From NCBI RefSeq assembly GCF_003171515.1, contig NC_089392.1, forward strand, positions 1,736,001 to 1,800,000: a stretch of DNA of 64,000 bases, read 5' to 3'. Under the pieces are notes generated by a model that was not told the DNA's origin, did no database searches, and saw only the letters and a list, made by a program, of their open reading frames with translations. Shown here one piece after another: positions 31,601 through 44,000 of this stretch. Position 1 is the stretch's first letter; each line of letters starts with the position of its first letter. A program made the translations under genes and the position numbers. This DNA comes from Pyrenophora tritici-repentis. Lineage: Eukaryota; Ascomycota; Dothideomycetes; Pleosporales; Pleosporaceae.

Positions 31601-32140
31601 TCAAGCGAGGGCTTAGAAAAGACACTAGACTGGCTGTTGGAAGAATGGTTCAGCCACATCGAGAACATTGGAGACTCACCAAGCAGGAAACTCATGTGCC
31701 TTGTTCTGACAAGATTTCTGGAGGGTGGCCAGCCGTGGATGTTGGCGAGATTGCAGTTGTTGATTGGGGTGTGGACGGATGTGCTGGGTGAGCTGTTGGA
31801 TGGTATGGATGATCGGAGTCAAGAGTATGTGTTTTCTTCTCTTTTCATTTGCTGTTTTCTTCTTCTGAGAGACTACATACTGACAAGTCGATTTCAAAGC
31901 TCCCTTTATTGGCCCCCAGAGCCTTACCACCCAACTGAACCCGAAGCTCCAGAGGATCTGCGTAAACGCGAACTCATCTACACAGATCCGGTCCATCAGA
32001 TCAACCTCGTCGCTTTCATACGCGAGCATCTTCAGCAAGTTATCCAGCAGGTTGGTGGTGAACAGGCGTTCCAAGAGGAGTGGCTGAGTCGTGTGGATAA
32101 GGAGGTGTTGAAGGGATTCGGAGAGCTGGGAATCATGTGA
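28684..32140 (+). CDS. KAP120: Importin-beta family nuclear transport receptor KAP120 (importin-11-like)
   Basis: Seven exons: 28684-28854, 28904-29004, 29057-29194, 29242-30281, 30329-30801, 30851-31824 and 31900-32140. Phases close exactly for a protein of 1045 residues, close to the about 1030 of yeast Kap120. The N-terminus carries the importin-beta N-terminal pattern: TKQLQHWEKAQGFYPLLQ, then SLPLEVRYLAVIQLKNGIDKYWRK (cut by intron 1). The remainder is helical HEAT-type repeats such as ALKGLLLIRALVKMVFYPTQSF. Family members bind Ran-GTP and carry cargo into the nucleus; yeast Kap120 is linked to ribosome assembly factors. The short frames inside the locus are all explained by introns of 47-75 nt. 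Confidence 0.92.
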
Positions 32141-32701
32141 TGCGTACTGAGATTTGAGGTACGTCTGATGTTAAGACACTGAAGATTGTACGACTAGGAT
32201 CTATAGCCGGTTGTCGCGCTCCAGAATAAATACACGATGAGATGTGCACCATGAATTAAGTAATCACAGCGAACGATACTTATAATACAAGAGAAATTGA
32301 TTGTTGCATTGGCGACTGATAGATTACTGAGCCATCTTTGCTAAACCAGAGTTTTTGAACGCAAGAGCAAGAGCGAAAAACACAGTACATGATGATGTGA
32401 TAGTTTGATAAATTAGACATAAACTCCTTCCCAGAACGGGAAGAGAATTTCAAAAGAAAGCCCAAGAGGTATCATGGCTTGACCAATACTAGCCAAGAAA
32501 GCCGTCACACACCCACAGAGAGAGAGAGACACTCCCAAACACCTATTCCGCTGTTGCCCATCAAGGAAAAAACAAGGTATATATTCCCGCCCTGGCTCCC
32601 TAAGAATGAGAAAGAAAAAACAACGCCCTGCTGAATGCAACCTTGCTACACTTTGACGAAAACCCCGTTGGGTAAGTGAAGTCCCGTAGCCAGGCAAACG
32701 C
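32141..32701. other. Convergent intergenic spacer
   Basis: 0.56 kb between KAP120 and RPD3 stop codons, AT-rich with GA-rich patches. No gene is seen. Confidence 0.6.
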
Positions 32702-34615
32702 TTAGTCTTTTGCGACCTCTGTCCGGACTTCGCCGTTTACATTTTCAGTGTCTCGCTCAGCTTGGCCTTCTTCTTTTTCAGCGGCGGGTTTTTCCTTGTC
32801 ATCGTCGTTGTCGTCCATTTCCACGTCGGCGGTTGGGGCGGAAGTGGGTGCCATTGCGGTGGTTGTCGTGGCCGTGGGGGGGTGATTCAGGTGGGGTTAC
32901 GACACCAGCGGGGGATTGAGAGCGTGTTGAGCCGGCAGTGGCGGCGGCAGTGGTGGCGGGTGGTACGTCCATGTCGATGTCGCCGTCTTCGTCTGCTTCT
33001 TGCTCGCCGGCAGTGGGGGTTTGTGTGCGCGAGTCGGCGGCGGCGGATGGCTGGCGGGTGGATACGGCACTCTCGCCATTGAGCTCTTCTAGACCGTCCA
33101 TCTCGTCGGCCGGGGGCGGCGTGGGGATTGGGGTAGTCGGTGATATGCCGTCTCTTCTTCGTGCCAGGCTGGGCACGTACTCCCAAGCTGTTCTTGTAGT
33201 CCTCGTCGTCGCTTGCATCGTACAATTCGCCCTCATGTTCGATTTGCTTATCGCGCTGACGTTGAGTCATTCGGACGTCCTTGTTCTCATCCGCATCGAG
33301 ATCGTCATCTTCGTCTTCGGCATCGGAATCCATCATGCGCGTCGCTGCCGCTATAGGGTTGTTCGGGATGTTCGTAAACGCCTCGACCGATGGCTTTCCT
33401 GTTCGTCGGATGTTTTCAATGACGGCCGACTTGATCTTGTGCAGGTAATCATGAGAGTTTGCGTTTTCCATATTCGATGGCCGGACATCTAGCTCATAGT
33501 CGGGAGCAAAGTATTCGTAGTAGTCGTTGAAGGGCAGCTGCTTTGCCATCTTCTCGCCAACCAACTCTCCTGTTTCGTATGCCCAGGTTCGTGCGACATT
33601 CCTCATGGTGTATCCACCACCTCCCAGAACAATAACGGGGACGCCGAAGCTCTTGACGTATTTGACACAATTGGCGTGGCCGTCCATGCTCAAATTGAAG
33701 CAACCGAGCCTGTCTCCCGAGAGACTGTCACCACCGCATTGAAGCACAATGGCTTCGGGGCCATAGTAGTCCATGACGGCTTGAATGACAGGCTCAAAGA
33801 TGTTCCTGTATGTTTCGTCGGTGATGCCGTCTCGCAGGGGAAAGTTGACCGAATAGTTTTTGCCGCTTCCGACACCAATGTCGCGTAGTTCACCAGTACC
33901 GGGAAAGTACTCGCCGTACTTGTGGAATGAGACAGTCATGACGCGATCGGTCGTGTAGAAAGCCTCCTCGACGCCGTCTCCGTGATGGACATCAATGTCA
34001 ATGTAGAGCACGCGCTGCTTGTAGCGAAGCAGCTCGATAATACCCAGAACAATGTCGTTGACATAGCAGAAACCACTGGCCTCGCTCTTCTTTGCGTGAT
34101 GCAAACCACCGGCCCAGTTGACAGCGACATCACATTTGCCTCGGTTCAGGCGGGCGGCACCTTCCATGGTTCCGCCCGCGCTGATGCCACAGAACTCAAA
34201 CAGGCCGTCGAAAACAGGACAGTCGTCTCCGACATTGTACTTGCTTTGTTCGCGCGTGAACTGCTCCATGTTGTCTGGTGTCACTTTGTGCAGGAATTCG
34301 ATGTACTCGTCGGTGTGGAACTGCGTCATCTCGTATTTTGAGGCTGGTTTTGCGCGCTGCGCCTCTATTAGCACAGAAATCTCAAAATACAGTCGCGGTA
34401 CCTACATAAATTTCCATCTTTGTGTAGAGGCCATAGTTCATAATCAAGCTATGCGCCATGCGTATGCGATGGGGCTTCATGGGATGACCTGCAACATATG
34501 CATAGTTCCCTACGTCGGAATCGTAAAAGTAAGCGACTTTCTTTGGCTGCGTGGCGGTGCCGTTGTTGAGAGAGGACGAGCCCGTCGTTGGGGCCATGCC
34601 GCCTTCTTCGACCAT
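32702..34615 (-). CDS. RPD3: Class I histone deacetylase RPD3/RpdA, C-terminal tail frame uncertain
   Basis: Exon 1 is 34406-34615, followed by a 49-nt intron (GTAGGT...GCGCAG) and exon 2 from 34356 down. The deacetylase domain is complete: His156-His157 in LHHAKKS, zinc ligands Asp192 and His194 in DIDVHHGDG, Asp280 in [11 protein letters not shown], and Tyr319 in GGGGYTMRN. It removes acetyl groups from histone tails as part of Sin3-type corepressor complexes. After about residue 440 the frame must change twice to reach the typical acidic RpdA tail that stops at 32702-32704. One change is near 33112-33180, where either a 79-nt intron at 33102-33180 or a one-base shift in a C5 run fits. The other is at a C7 run at 32876-32882. 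Errors in the assembly are as likely as true lesions. Confidence 0.88.
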
Positions 34616-35069
34616 ATCTTTGTTGGCTGCGCACAGCTATGCGACTGGGGAAAGAATACGAGAGCGTGGAGAAGACGGGGCAAAAGGTAGAAATCAATAT
34701 ATGCTCTCGGTGCAAGTATCCGTTGTAGCGAAGGCGACTGTGAGAAAACGAAACTCTGGTATGTGGAGGGGTTGGACCTTGGGCGAGAGATGGCGGGAGC
34801 TTTTGGACAAAGACGGTCGAGGGCATTGAGCATAGAGCTGCTGCAAGGGTCCCCTGCCTAGGGCCGGCCCCGGAATAACCGAGGCGCCGCATCTGGCAAT
34901 CGCGTAGGTACGTGAGAGAGCTCCAGGCCGAGCATCAACAGCTTCATCGCCGAAAACGTCGTCGCCCATACAAACTCAATAACCTTCCCACTCTGCCGGG
35001 CCGCTCATTTCTACGACGCGAAAGAAAGCCGAAAACGAACAGCCGTCTACAGCCCGTCACCCCGCCACT
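34616..35069. promoter_or_regulatory. Bidirectional promoter region between RPD3 and RPN11
   Basis: 454 bp between divergent start codons. Antisense frames here (34449-34969) are shadows. No specific site was identified; promoter function is inferred from position. Confidence 0.5.
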
Positions 35070-36192
35070 ATGGACCGATTAAGCAGAATGCTCGCCGCCG
35101 CTCAAGGCATGGGCGGTATGGGAGGAGGGCCCCAGGCCGACACCAACCTGATTGATAACTCGGAAACCGTCTACATCTCCTCGCTTGCACTTCTGAAGAT
35201 GCTACGGCACGGTCGGGCTGGTGTGCCTATGGAAGTCATGGGCCTGATGTTGGGCGAGTTTGTGGATGACTACACGGTGCGAGTGGTGGACGTCTTTGCC
35301 ATGCCCCAATCGGGTACTGGTGTTTCCGTTGAGGCAGTAGATCCCGTCTTTCAGACCAAGATGATGGATATGCTGCGGCAAACAGGAAGGTACGCAATTG
35401 TCGTCTAAACCCCGGATTCGCCCCACGCTCTCATCGACCACATGCTGACAAACACAGGCAAGAGACAGTCGTGGGCTGGTACCACTCACATCCTGGTTTC
35501 GGCTGCTGGCTATCGTCGGTCGATATCAACACTCAGCAATCGTTTGAGCAGCTCACACCCCGCGCCGTGGCCGTCGTAGTCGACCCCATCCAATCCGTCA
35601 AGGGCAAGGTCGTCATCGATGCCTTCCGCCTCATCAACCCGCAAACTCTCATGATGGGCCACGAGCCCCGTCAAACCACTTCCAACGTCGGTCACCTCAA
35701 CAAGCCCTCGATCCAAGCCCTCATCCACGGCCTGAACCGCCACTACTACTCCATTGGCATCAACTACCGAAAGACAGCGCTGGAGGAGAACATGCTAATG
35801 AACCTCCACAAGCACGTCTGGACAGAGGCCCTGCTCATGGACGACTTCAAGGGCGAGGGCGAGCGGAATACCGACAGGCTGCAGAAGCTAGTCACACTCG
35901 CAGAAGGCTATGAGAAGCGCGTAAAAGAGGAGACGGAGTTGACCAAGGACCAACTGAAAACACGATACGTCGGAAAGGTCGACCCAAAGAAGCGTAAGTA
36001 CAACTTGACTTGCATGACCATGACCTTTACTAACAAATCATCACAGATATTTCGGACGTCGGCCAACAGCTCATCGAAGACAACATCGTCTCCGTCTCAC
36101 GGCAGATGATCGACAAGGAAGCCTCAGTACCAAAGTCCAACGGTCGGCAAAACGGCCAAGCACACGGCGGCGACGACGAGATGGAGGAGTAA
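35070..36192 (+). CDS. RPN11: 26S proteasome lid deubiquitinase RPN11
   Basis: Three exons: 35070-35389, 35458-35993 and 36047-36192, together 333 residues. The N-terminus has the Gly/Met-rich stretch seen in RPN11/POH1. The MPN+/JAMM zinc metalloprotease motif is complete: His116, His118, Ser126 and Asp129 in [14 protein letters not shown]; Glu in [12 protein letters not shown] supplies the remaining catalytic acid. The length fits the family (about 310-335). RPN11 removes ubiquitin chains from substrates as the 26S proteasome takes them in and is essential in yeast. The C-terminal helical region ([20 protein letters not shown] onwards) is that used to anchor RPN11 in the lid. Confidence 0.97.
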
Positions 36193-37610
36193 AGAAACAA
36201 TTGCCTTGGCACAAAGACGCCATGAACAAGCCGGCCACCGGAATATGCCATGTACTATACCAGTAGTAGTAACTCCCCGCGTCAGAAGGAAGGGAGGGAG
36301 CCCCAGCGATTTCTCACCTTCAAGGAAAGGCATACGATATAGTAATGCATAGAGTATGAAAGTAACGATATTACCAAAGCTCTGCTTGCTAGGTTCCATG
36401 GTTGATGACATGATCATATGCTTTTGCCTGTGACGTAAACATATCGGTCCGGCTAGTATACTGTGCCGCTAGTGATTAAACTCCCGTCTCTTTTTTTTTC
36501 AATGTATTGTCCCGTTCATCTGACGCGTCTGGTGACGAAGGTTGGGTGCAAAGGTAGAGCTTGACCCATGTCATAGTTTTTGCCACAGCACTGTGTGCAC
36601 GATGTCTTTGGCAACTAGAATCTTCTATGCTGTTCTGGTGACGGTTCATCTACATGCTATTGGTAGTTGGATGGATATTTGATACTACGATAGTAACACG
36701 TCATCTTCACGTTTGGATCGAGCACACACCGCATGTTTTGAATCTTTCTTTAATACCTCTATTTTAGTTACGTATCTTTTGACGCCGTGACAAGTTCTCA
36801 TGGCGTTTCACTCTGAGCCTTCTTTCATATGATGAGGGTGTGGGTGTGGGGGATTTAGGGTCGGGACGGGAGGGGGCACATCGCAACAGAGGAAAAGTAA
36901 AACAGGTAAAAACAACAGCAAGCAGACAAAACACCTCCCCCCAACCAACCAAAACCCAACACTGCGCCAGATAAAAAAAACTGTTTCCCATGATTTCATG
37001 TCTCTTTCTTTCATACGCCAACCATGTGTGCCTAGTTTGCAGACAACAACAGCAACAACAACAAAAAAGCGAAAAACGGGAAAAAGGATAATGTATAATC
37101 CCGCCACACCTCTTGTAGGAGAGAGACCATTTGGTTTGTGGTATAAAACAGACAACAAATTCACCGCCCGCCAGCCAATGATGCAAAAACCCGGTTTCGT
37201 TTTTCTTTCAAACAATGAGGAAATAGGCATTTGGGGACCGAGATACTGTCGTAAACACGGCCGTTTCGTCGCGAGAGAGAGAGAGAGAGAGAGAGAGAGG
37301 AAGTCGTAACGCCGTTTTGCACATGGGATATTCGGTCAAGGACAATTGCACGAAGAATCCTCTTCCATAAAATATGAAGGAGGCTTTCATGCAATTGCTC
37401 GAGGAAAACTCCGACAAGAAAAAGGAGACGGTTGATTTCGCGTCCGTGATCGTGATTGGGGCTAGCTGAGTTGTACATTTGTCAAAGGGCGTATTGTTGT
37501 TACATGGTACTCGTCGACGAGTGTTTCATGGGCCATACTTGACCATTTGTGCGTTCTGCTGTAGCAGTATGTTACATCAGCCAGTCTCAAGGTCGCCATG
37601 TCCAGCCAGA
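36193..37610. other. Convergent intergenic spacer with a GA microsatellite
   Basis: 1.4 kb holding two 3' UTRs. A (GA)n run of about 13 units lies at 37273-37299 and an imprecise CAA/CAG tract near 37040-37065. Frames over these tracts are artefacts. No gene is seen. Confidence 0.6.
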
Positions 37611-40592
37611 CTAAGGGTGGCCATGTGGTTTACCTGAGCTCTGCTCATGGTGTGATCCGTTTAGGCCTCCTGGGCGGTTCTTCTTCGCATTCTCGTCATC
37701 CGAACTCGAATGGCTACTGCTGCCATCTTCGAGATTAATCGTTCCGTCCTTGGATTCCCGGCGGAGCCTATCGGCTTTGTCCTTGAGGTATTGAGCCTGT
37801 TCAGCCGCTCGCTGTGCGCGAATTTGCTTCTTCCACATTGCAGCATAGTGTCCATTACGATCAAGCAATTCCTCATGTGTGCCCCGCTCCTGGACCCTGC
37901 CCTTGTGCAGGACGAGGATCTGGTCAGCGTGGGTGATTGTGCTAAGACGATGAGCAATGATGAGCATAGTGCGACCCTTTGCTAATGTTGTGAAAGCTTC
38001 CTGGATGTGCTGTTCTGTTTCCGTGTCGAGCGCTGCGGTGGCTTCGTCAAGCATGATGATACGCGGGTTCTTCAGAATAGTACGAGCAATAGCAACACGT
38101 TGCTTCTCACCTCCTGAGAGACGTAGACCACGGTCACCGACCTTGGTTTCATACTTGTCCGGGAATGTCATGATCTTGTCGTGAATACTGGCAGCTCTGC
38201 ACGCCTCGTGTACCTGTTCGTCGGTTGCCTCGGGGTTGGCATACTTGAGGTTGTACATGAGTGTCTCATTGAAGAGTACAGTGTCCTGGGGCACGACGCC
38301 GATGTGGCCACGTACAGAGTCGATGGTAAGATCTTCCACGTCGTGTCCGTCAACCTGGATGCTTCCGGACATGGTGTTGTAGAATCGGTACAGCAGGCGG
38401 AAGACGGTTGATTTACCGCCACCAGACTCACCAACGAAAGCCGTCGTGGTACCTGGCTCGCAATGAAAGTCAAGTCCTGTCAAAGCTGGCTTACGCTGAT
38501 CGTAGGCAAAGTGCACGTCCTGGAATCGAAGATTACCCTCGCATGTTGGCAGCGGCTGTGCATCTTCTTTGTCGACCACGGTAGGTTGCTCCTTGAACAG
38601 CTCAAGCATTCGCTCCGAGTTGATCATAGCAGACTGGATCATCCTGTAAAAGGTGCCGAAGAAATTGAGAGGACTTTGAAGTTGGCCCATGTACGTGATC
38701 AACGTGACAAACTTGCCAACTTCAAGTTCTCCTGTCGCAACCTGGTAGGCGGCTATGAAGCAAGTTACCAGTAGACCGATCATGAAAACCATGTTCTGTG
38801 TGATATTCATGATGTTCAACGATATCATGACCTTGTACTCGGCGTTTTGATACTTCTTGACAGCCTCACGGTAGCGATTGAACTCGTACGCTTCAGCATT
38901 GAAATACTTGACCGTTTCATAGGATACCATGGAATCATTTCTGCATATGTTAGCTGGTGAAAAAAATAGAATGCGCTCGGAGCACTTACTTCACTGCGTC
39001 TTCTTCTCTGTCGGCATTGACCATCTCTCGTCGAATCTCAGCACGCCATTGCGCCATGCGAATCGTCAGGTAGATGTACCAGAAAGTGACAATGGCAATG
39101 ACAAGCGCGTAGTATGCATCGAATCTGACGAGAAAGTAGCCGATGGCGACAGCCAAATCAATCAGCATAGGGACCACTGAGAAGGTCACTTGCTCGAGGA
39201 ATGTGTTAATAGAGCTACCCTTTCCTAGCGCAGACAGGACCTCGCCTGTCTTCTTGCCCAGATGAAAATCCAAACTAAGACTGTGCACGTGCTCGAATGC
39301 CGCGACGGAAAGTTCGCGATAAGAGTATTGGGAAACGGGAATCCAGAGCGCCGATCGCGTCGCACCGAGAAGTCCGTTGCTACCCTGCAAGAAGCGGAAA
39401 GCAATGTAGACCATGATGGCGGTCCACGGGTTGCCCTTCTCGGGGTCCTTGAGGCGATTGACGATTTCACCCGTCAGATCAGGTACTAGGACGTTGACGA
39501 CGCGCTGCGCGAGCACGAGCATAAAGCATGCGACCACGACTAGCTGCAACTTGCGATCCTTGGAAGGCCAGAGATAGGGGAAGAAGACATGGTAGCCCTT
39601 GATGTATTCCCACCAGCTGCGCGCGGGTGCGCCAGTGGGCCTGCTCCAGGCGGGCGGTGCAGCACCCTCAGACGGCTGATGTTTGCCACCAGCTCCATTA
39701 ATAGCGCCGTAGGAACCGTTCGCATGACCATTTTCCGCGTGACCGTTTTGGTCAGCGCCACCCAAGAGAGACGTGCTTTCGCCCGGACTTCCTCTCTCTT
39801 GCTGGAATTTACGCCGAGGCACAATGACAAAAAGTACGTAGAATACGATGAGGGCGAGTAGGAGCAGGATGCGGAGCAGGTCCATGGCCACCTCGGCCGC
39901 CTCCCAGTCGGTCATTCCGAAACGCAGACGCTTGGGGGGTTCTCCGACGGTCGGCTCCTTATGAGGGTGCGTGTAGATGGCAAAGGAAAGGGCGACTAGA
40001 ACTATCTCTAGCACAGTGCCCAGAGTCCATGTTGCCAGATGGGCCTCGGTTGGCGAGGGCTTCGAGTCGAGGAGGGAGATGAGAAATAGACAGTAGACGA
40101 AGAAGGAGCCAACGAGATAGATCTGCAAGAATTAGTTCATTGTTGAGATGGATATATTGAGAGAGTCCAGACACATACCACAACGGCTTTGCCCGCCCAC
40201 CAGTGCTCCTGCTTCTCGACCAGGGCATGCGCGACAGTGATGACAGAGTTGCCAACAAAGGTAAAGGCAGTCGCCAGCGACACCCACTCGAATAAGCGCT
40301 TCTGGGTCTGGGTGACATCGTCGTGGGCTGTCCTCTTGACAAAGTTGCGGGTCGGGTCGGTTGCAGGCAGCGGCTTCCCTCCAGGACCAGTTGTAGTAGG
40401 TTTGGCGATATTAGAATTAGTTTTGGAAGCGGCAATGCTGCGTGTTGTGAAGGCGGCGAGGAAGAAGACGAGCATAAGGATCGGGTAGGCATATTGCAGA
40501 ACGGCGATGGTGTCGCGAACAGGGCCAGCATAGGACCATCTTTGGCCGTCGTCTTGGACAGTCATGTGGGCCTGGCGCAGCGGTGCGGCCAT
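37611..40592 (-). CDS. HMT1-type ABC half-transporter (vacuolar heavy-metal tolerance family)
   Basis: Three exons on the minus strand: 40179-40592, 38990-40122 and 37611-38940, giving 958 residues with closed phases. The N-terminal about 260 residues form an extra hydrophobic domain (for example VLQYAYPILMLVFFLAAF and LLRILLLLALIVFYVLFVIV), as in HMT1/ABCB6 proteins. An ABC membrane domain follows at about 300-620. The nucleotide-binding domain has Walker A GESGGGKST (686-694), signature LSGGEKQR (790-797) and Walker B IIMLDE (810-815), then the H-loop in IIAHRLST. Fission-yeast Hmt1 carries phytochelatin or glutathione-bound cadmium into the vacuole. The substrate here is inferred from the family. 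The C-terminal tail is Ser/Asp/Gly-rich. Confidence 0.92.
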
Positions 40593-41093
40593 GATGCAGC
40601 TTCTCTCCACTTCAATGCGAGGCCCGGATGCGAGGACTCACAGGTGGCAGAGAAGTTGAGGGCGAGGGTTTAGGAAAGAGGAAGGAGTTGATACAAACGA
40701 GAAACGCGGTGACATGTTGGACTGGGACTGGGACTTGGGTAGTGGGCGAGAGAGAGGCTAGACTGGTGGCGCACATGCAGCAGGCATTAGGCCGGTCGGG
40801 GACGTGCTCAGGATGGATCTCGACCTCGCACCCCGGGGCCTGCAGCTCCAGGAGTCCAGGGACACACGACAACTCACGGCCACCAGCCGTCGGGTCCTGC
40901 AGCAGCCTGCAGCTCATCACCACTGGTCGACTTTTCTGATTTTGTAGAACAGGTACTGTAGCTGAACGAGGGCGCCACCAGCTGTCGACTGTTGTCAAGA
41001 CTGTCCACCCACTTCAACGCCCCCCCCCCCCAAAGAGGCCGCGTCGTCGCTTTTGCCATGAGGTGCCGGACGTCGCCCTAGTGCACCGCTCAG
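40593..41093. promoter_or_regulatory. Bidirectional promoter region between the ABC transporter and RTC1
   Basis: 501 bp between divergent start codons. It includes a run of 12 C at 41020-41031. Promoter function is inferred from position. Confidence 0.5.
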
Positions 41094-44000
41094 ATGACTG
41101 AAAACAATCGCCGCACGTCAGCGGTCGCCTCGCCCAAGATACCGCCACCGCCGCCGCTGCCTCTACCCAAGCAAAAGTCGCGCTCCTACTTTGAGCGCTT
41201 TGTTGCACAGCCCTTGACTACCGCCTACGGCTCCCGTCCACCGAGCGTGCAGCAAGGTCATGGCCCAGAAGGCGGCCTTCCGAACCCTCTAGTGCCCAAA
41301 CTTACCGGGTAAGTAGCGAGCGAGCCTCCATGTACTGTGTCTACTGCACTGTCTGTCGTATATGGTACCGCATCATGACAATGTATGCTGGGTCTGGGTA
41401 TGCTGGGTACCACCTCCGCGTACACCATATACCGGCTATGCTCGCATGCTCGCATCGCTGCTTCCTTCATCACAAAGCGCACCTTTCCGTATATTCCTGT
41501 ACCTGCCCGTTCCTTCCTTTGCTCGTGTACCCTTCCCTATACCACTCTCCATTCATGCACCTTCCCACTTCATTTGGCCTTTGCCGTCCCGACGCCTGCC
41601 CAATGTCTTCCGTACCCCCCCCCCCCCCGTGCTGCACATTCAATTGATTACCATGTGCGTGTTGATAATGCAGTCTAACATGTCAACCTAGCATTCGCAC
41701 AGGCTATTCCCAAGATGCAAGCCACAAAACTGGTCTTGCCATCTCTGCCCTCGACATCAACCGCGAACGTACCCATGCCGTACTCGCTGGCAAGGAAATT
41801 CTAAAAACTGTCCGCGTGCAAGATGCCAGGATCGTCGACGAGACCAACCTGCGTGCTGCTGTCCTCAACTCGGCCGATTCACAGCCCAGGCAGCGTGAGG
41901 GATTGGGCATCCACGACGTGAAGTGGTCTCACGGCCAATTCAGCTCGCATATCGCTACAGCCGCTGCAAACGGCAAAGTCATCCTGTACGACCTCAACCG
42001 CGCCAGCGTGGAGCTGACTAGACTGCACGAGCACACGCGTCAGGTACACAAACTCGCTTTCAATCCCCATCAGGGTCACTTGCTGCTGTCTGCAAGCCAC
42101 GATGCCACGGTCCGCCTGTGGGACTTGCGCGACATGCGCAGAGATGTCACTATCTGTCGCAGTCGCCATCAGTATGCAGGCATCAACGGCGGTATCCGTG
42201 ATGTCCAGTGGTCGCCTACCGACGCGGTAGAATTCGCTTTTGGCACCGACAATGGCACCATACAGCGCTGGGACTTTCGTAATAACAAGGGCCCCAAGCA
42301 GAAAATTACAGCGCACGACCAACGCATCTGCACCTCTATTGACTGGCATCCAGACGGCAAGCACCTGCTCAGTGCCGGCGTCGATCGAACTGTCAAGGTC
42401 TGGGACTTTTCCATTACTGGACGCCGCCAAAAGGCTGCCTTCGTCTTACACACGCCCTTTCCTGTATACCAGGCGAGATGGAGACCACCATACTGGTCTG
42501 ACGACTACCACGAAAAGGGCGCCTACCAGTGTACACAGCTGGCCACATCTTACGATCGCGAGCATCCTGCCATCCATGTCTGGGACTTTCGTCGACCTTG
42601 CCTGCCTTTTCGAGAAATTAACAGGTTTGCTACCGCGCCTTCCGACATGCTTTGGCATTCGCGTGACACACTATGGACTGTTGGCAAGGAGGGCATCTTC
42701 CAGCAAAACGATGTCCACCATGCTCCCAAGACACTCGACCGCCGCAACCTACAGGCGCTTGCAGTATCACCAAGTGGGGAAGTCAGTGTTGTTGCACAGA
42801 GGAGGCCTCGACTGCGCGCCTCTGCCAGTCTGGCCTACACAAACGATGCATACCTTGGCGATCCACGCGATAGACGGCATAGTCCAGAGAAAGGTACTCT
42901 CAGAAACTCAGCAGATGACAGCCTGGACGATAGCTTCCTCACCTCTTCCATGAAGCGGCACCATGGGCGCACCGCAAGTAACAGGTCAACCAAGTCATTC
43001 AGCAGCACGCCACCTTCGGACACTGCTCCAAAGGTCATGTTCCTCAGCGACTCGGTCGTCGCGCACAGTGAGTCATCCAGGCCGAATCAGGTTGCCTTAC
43101 GAGGCATACTACCCGGCGTGACCAATACTCAGATCTTTGCCTATCTGGCACAGAAGTACAAAACCATACAGCTTTCCGACCCCCCTGACGTGGAATCTTT
43201 TTTCCGAATAGAACACGTCTTTCAACAGAATGCAGAGTATGCGCAGCGCGCAGCCTTATACAGGCTAGCGCAGTCATGGAGAGTCGTCGGTACATCCATT
43301 GCTGTGGCCACACGCCGCCGAGCAGAGTTACACAGACAACAAACAAGGTTGCGGCCGTCTGACAAGCCGCCCAACGTATCGTCTGGCCTCGTGGACGCAC
43401 ATGACAAACGGCTGACAGTGCCGCCAAATCCTGCAGTGCGAGCCATTCTCGGTACACTCGACAAGCCAGCTTCTCCGTCTCGAAAGCCAGTGGTGGTGGA
43501 GAGCACCTCTAACCTTACGACGCCCCTCGCTCGCCCCGTGCTGACCCATGGCGGCAACAATCTGCAGAGGCCAGACCTGCTCGACCTCGACCAAGAAGAC
43601 ATTGATCAGCTTCCGCCTTCTATTACAGGACCACCACCTGATGCGAACAGAATGCTTGCATCATCGCAGAGAAATTTCAGTGGACCCCATTGGTATCATA
43701 CCGGAGATGGCCTTGATGAAAGGCGGGCCTTGGTCGGTAGCTATCGAGCATCTCCACGGATTCCACTAAGTCTTGTACCGAGCAATGAACAAGGAATGAG
43801 TATCAGTGTACCACGTCCACTAGAGCGACACGACTCTGGAGAGAGCTTTACCATGTTTTCTGCCTCATCAGACTCTCAAAAGGGCAACTCGATGCCAAGC
43901 TCATTTGCGAGCGGCAGTTCGCAGCTTGACCGTGTCAAGGCTTTGTCGGAGGACTGGCAAGCGCTACCGGACAAATCCAGCTTCGGTAAACCAAGGGTGA

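Noticed and set aside
30282..31899. Frame breaks in KAP120
   Set aside because: Introns at 30282-30328, 30802-30850 and 31825-31899 restore one frame throughout.
32902..32990. Intron GTAACC...CAAG instead of a C7 frameshift in the RPD3 tail
   Set aside because: A 106-nt GT-AG pair keeps phase, but the donor is poor, no branch site is seen and it would remove sequence that looks coding.
32938..34341. Plus-strand frames of 119-190 codons over RPD3
   Set aside because: They are antisense shadows of a strongly conserved gene in GC-rich DNA.
37161..37478. Ser-Leu repeat frame on the minus strand
   Set aside because: It arises from the (GA)n microsatellite.
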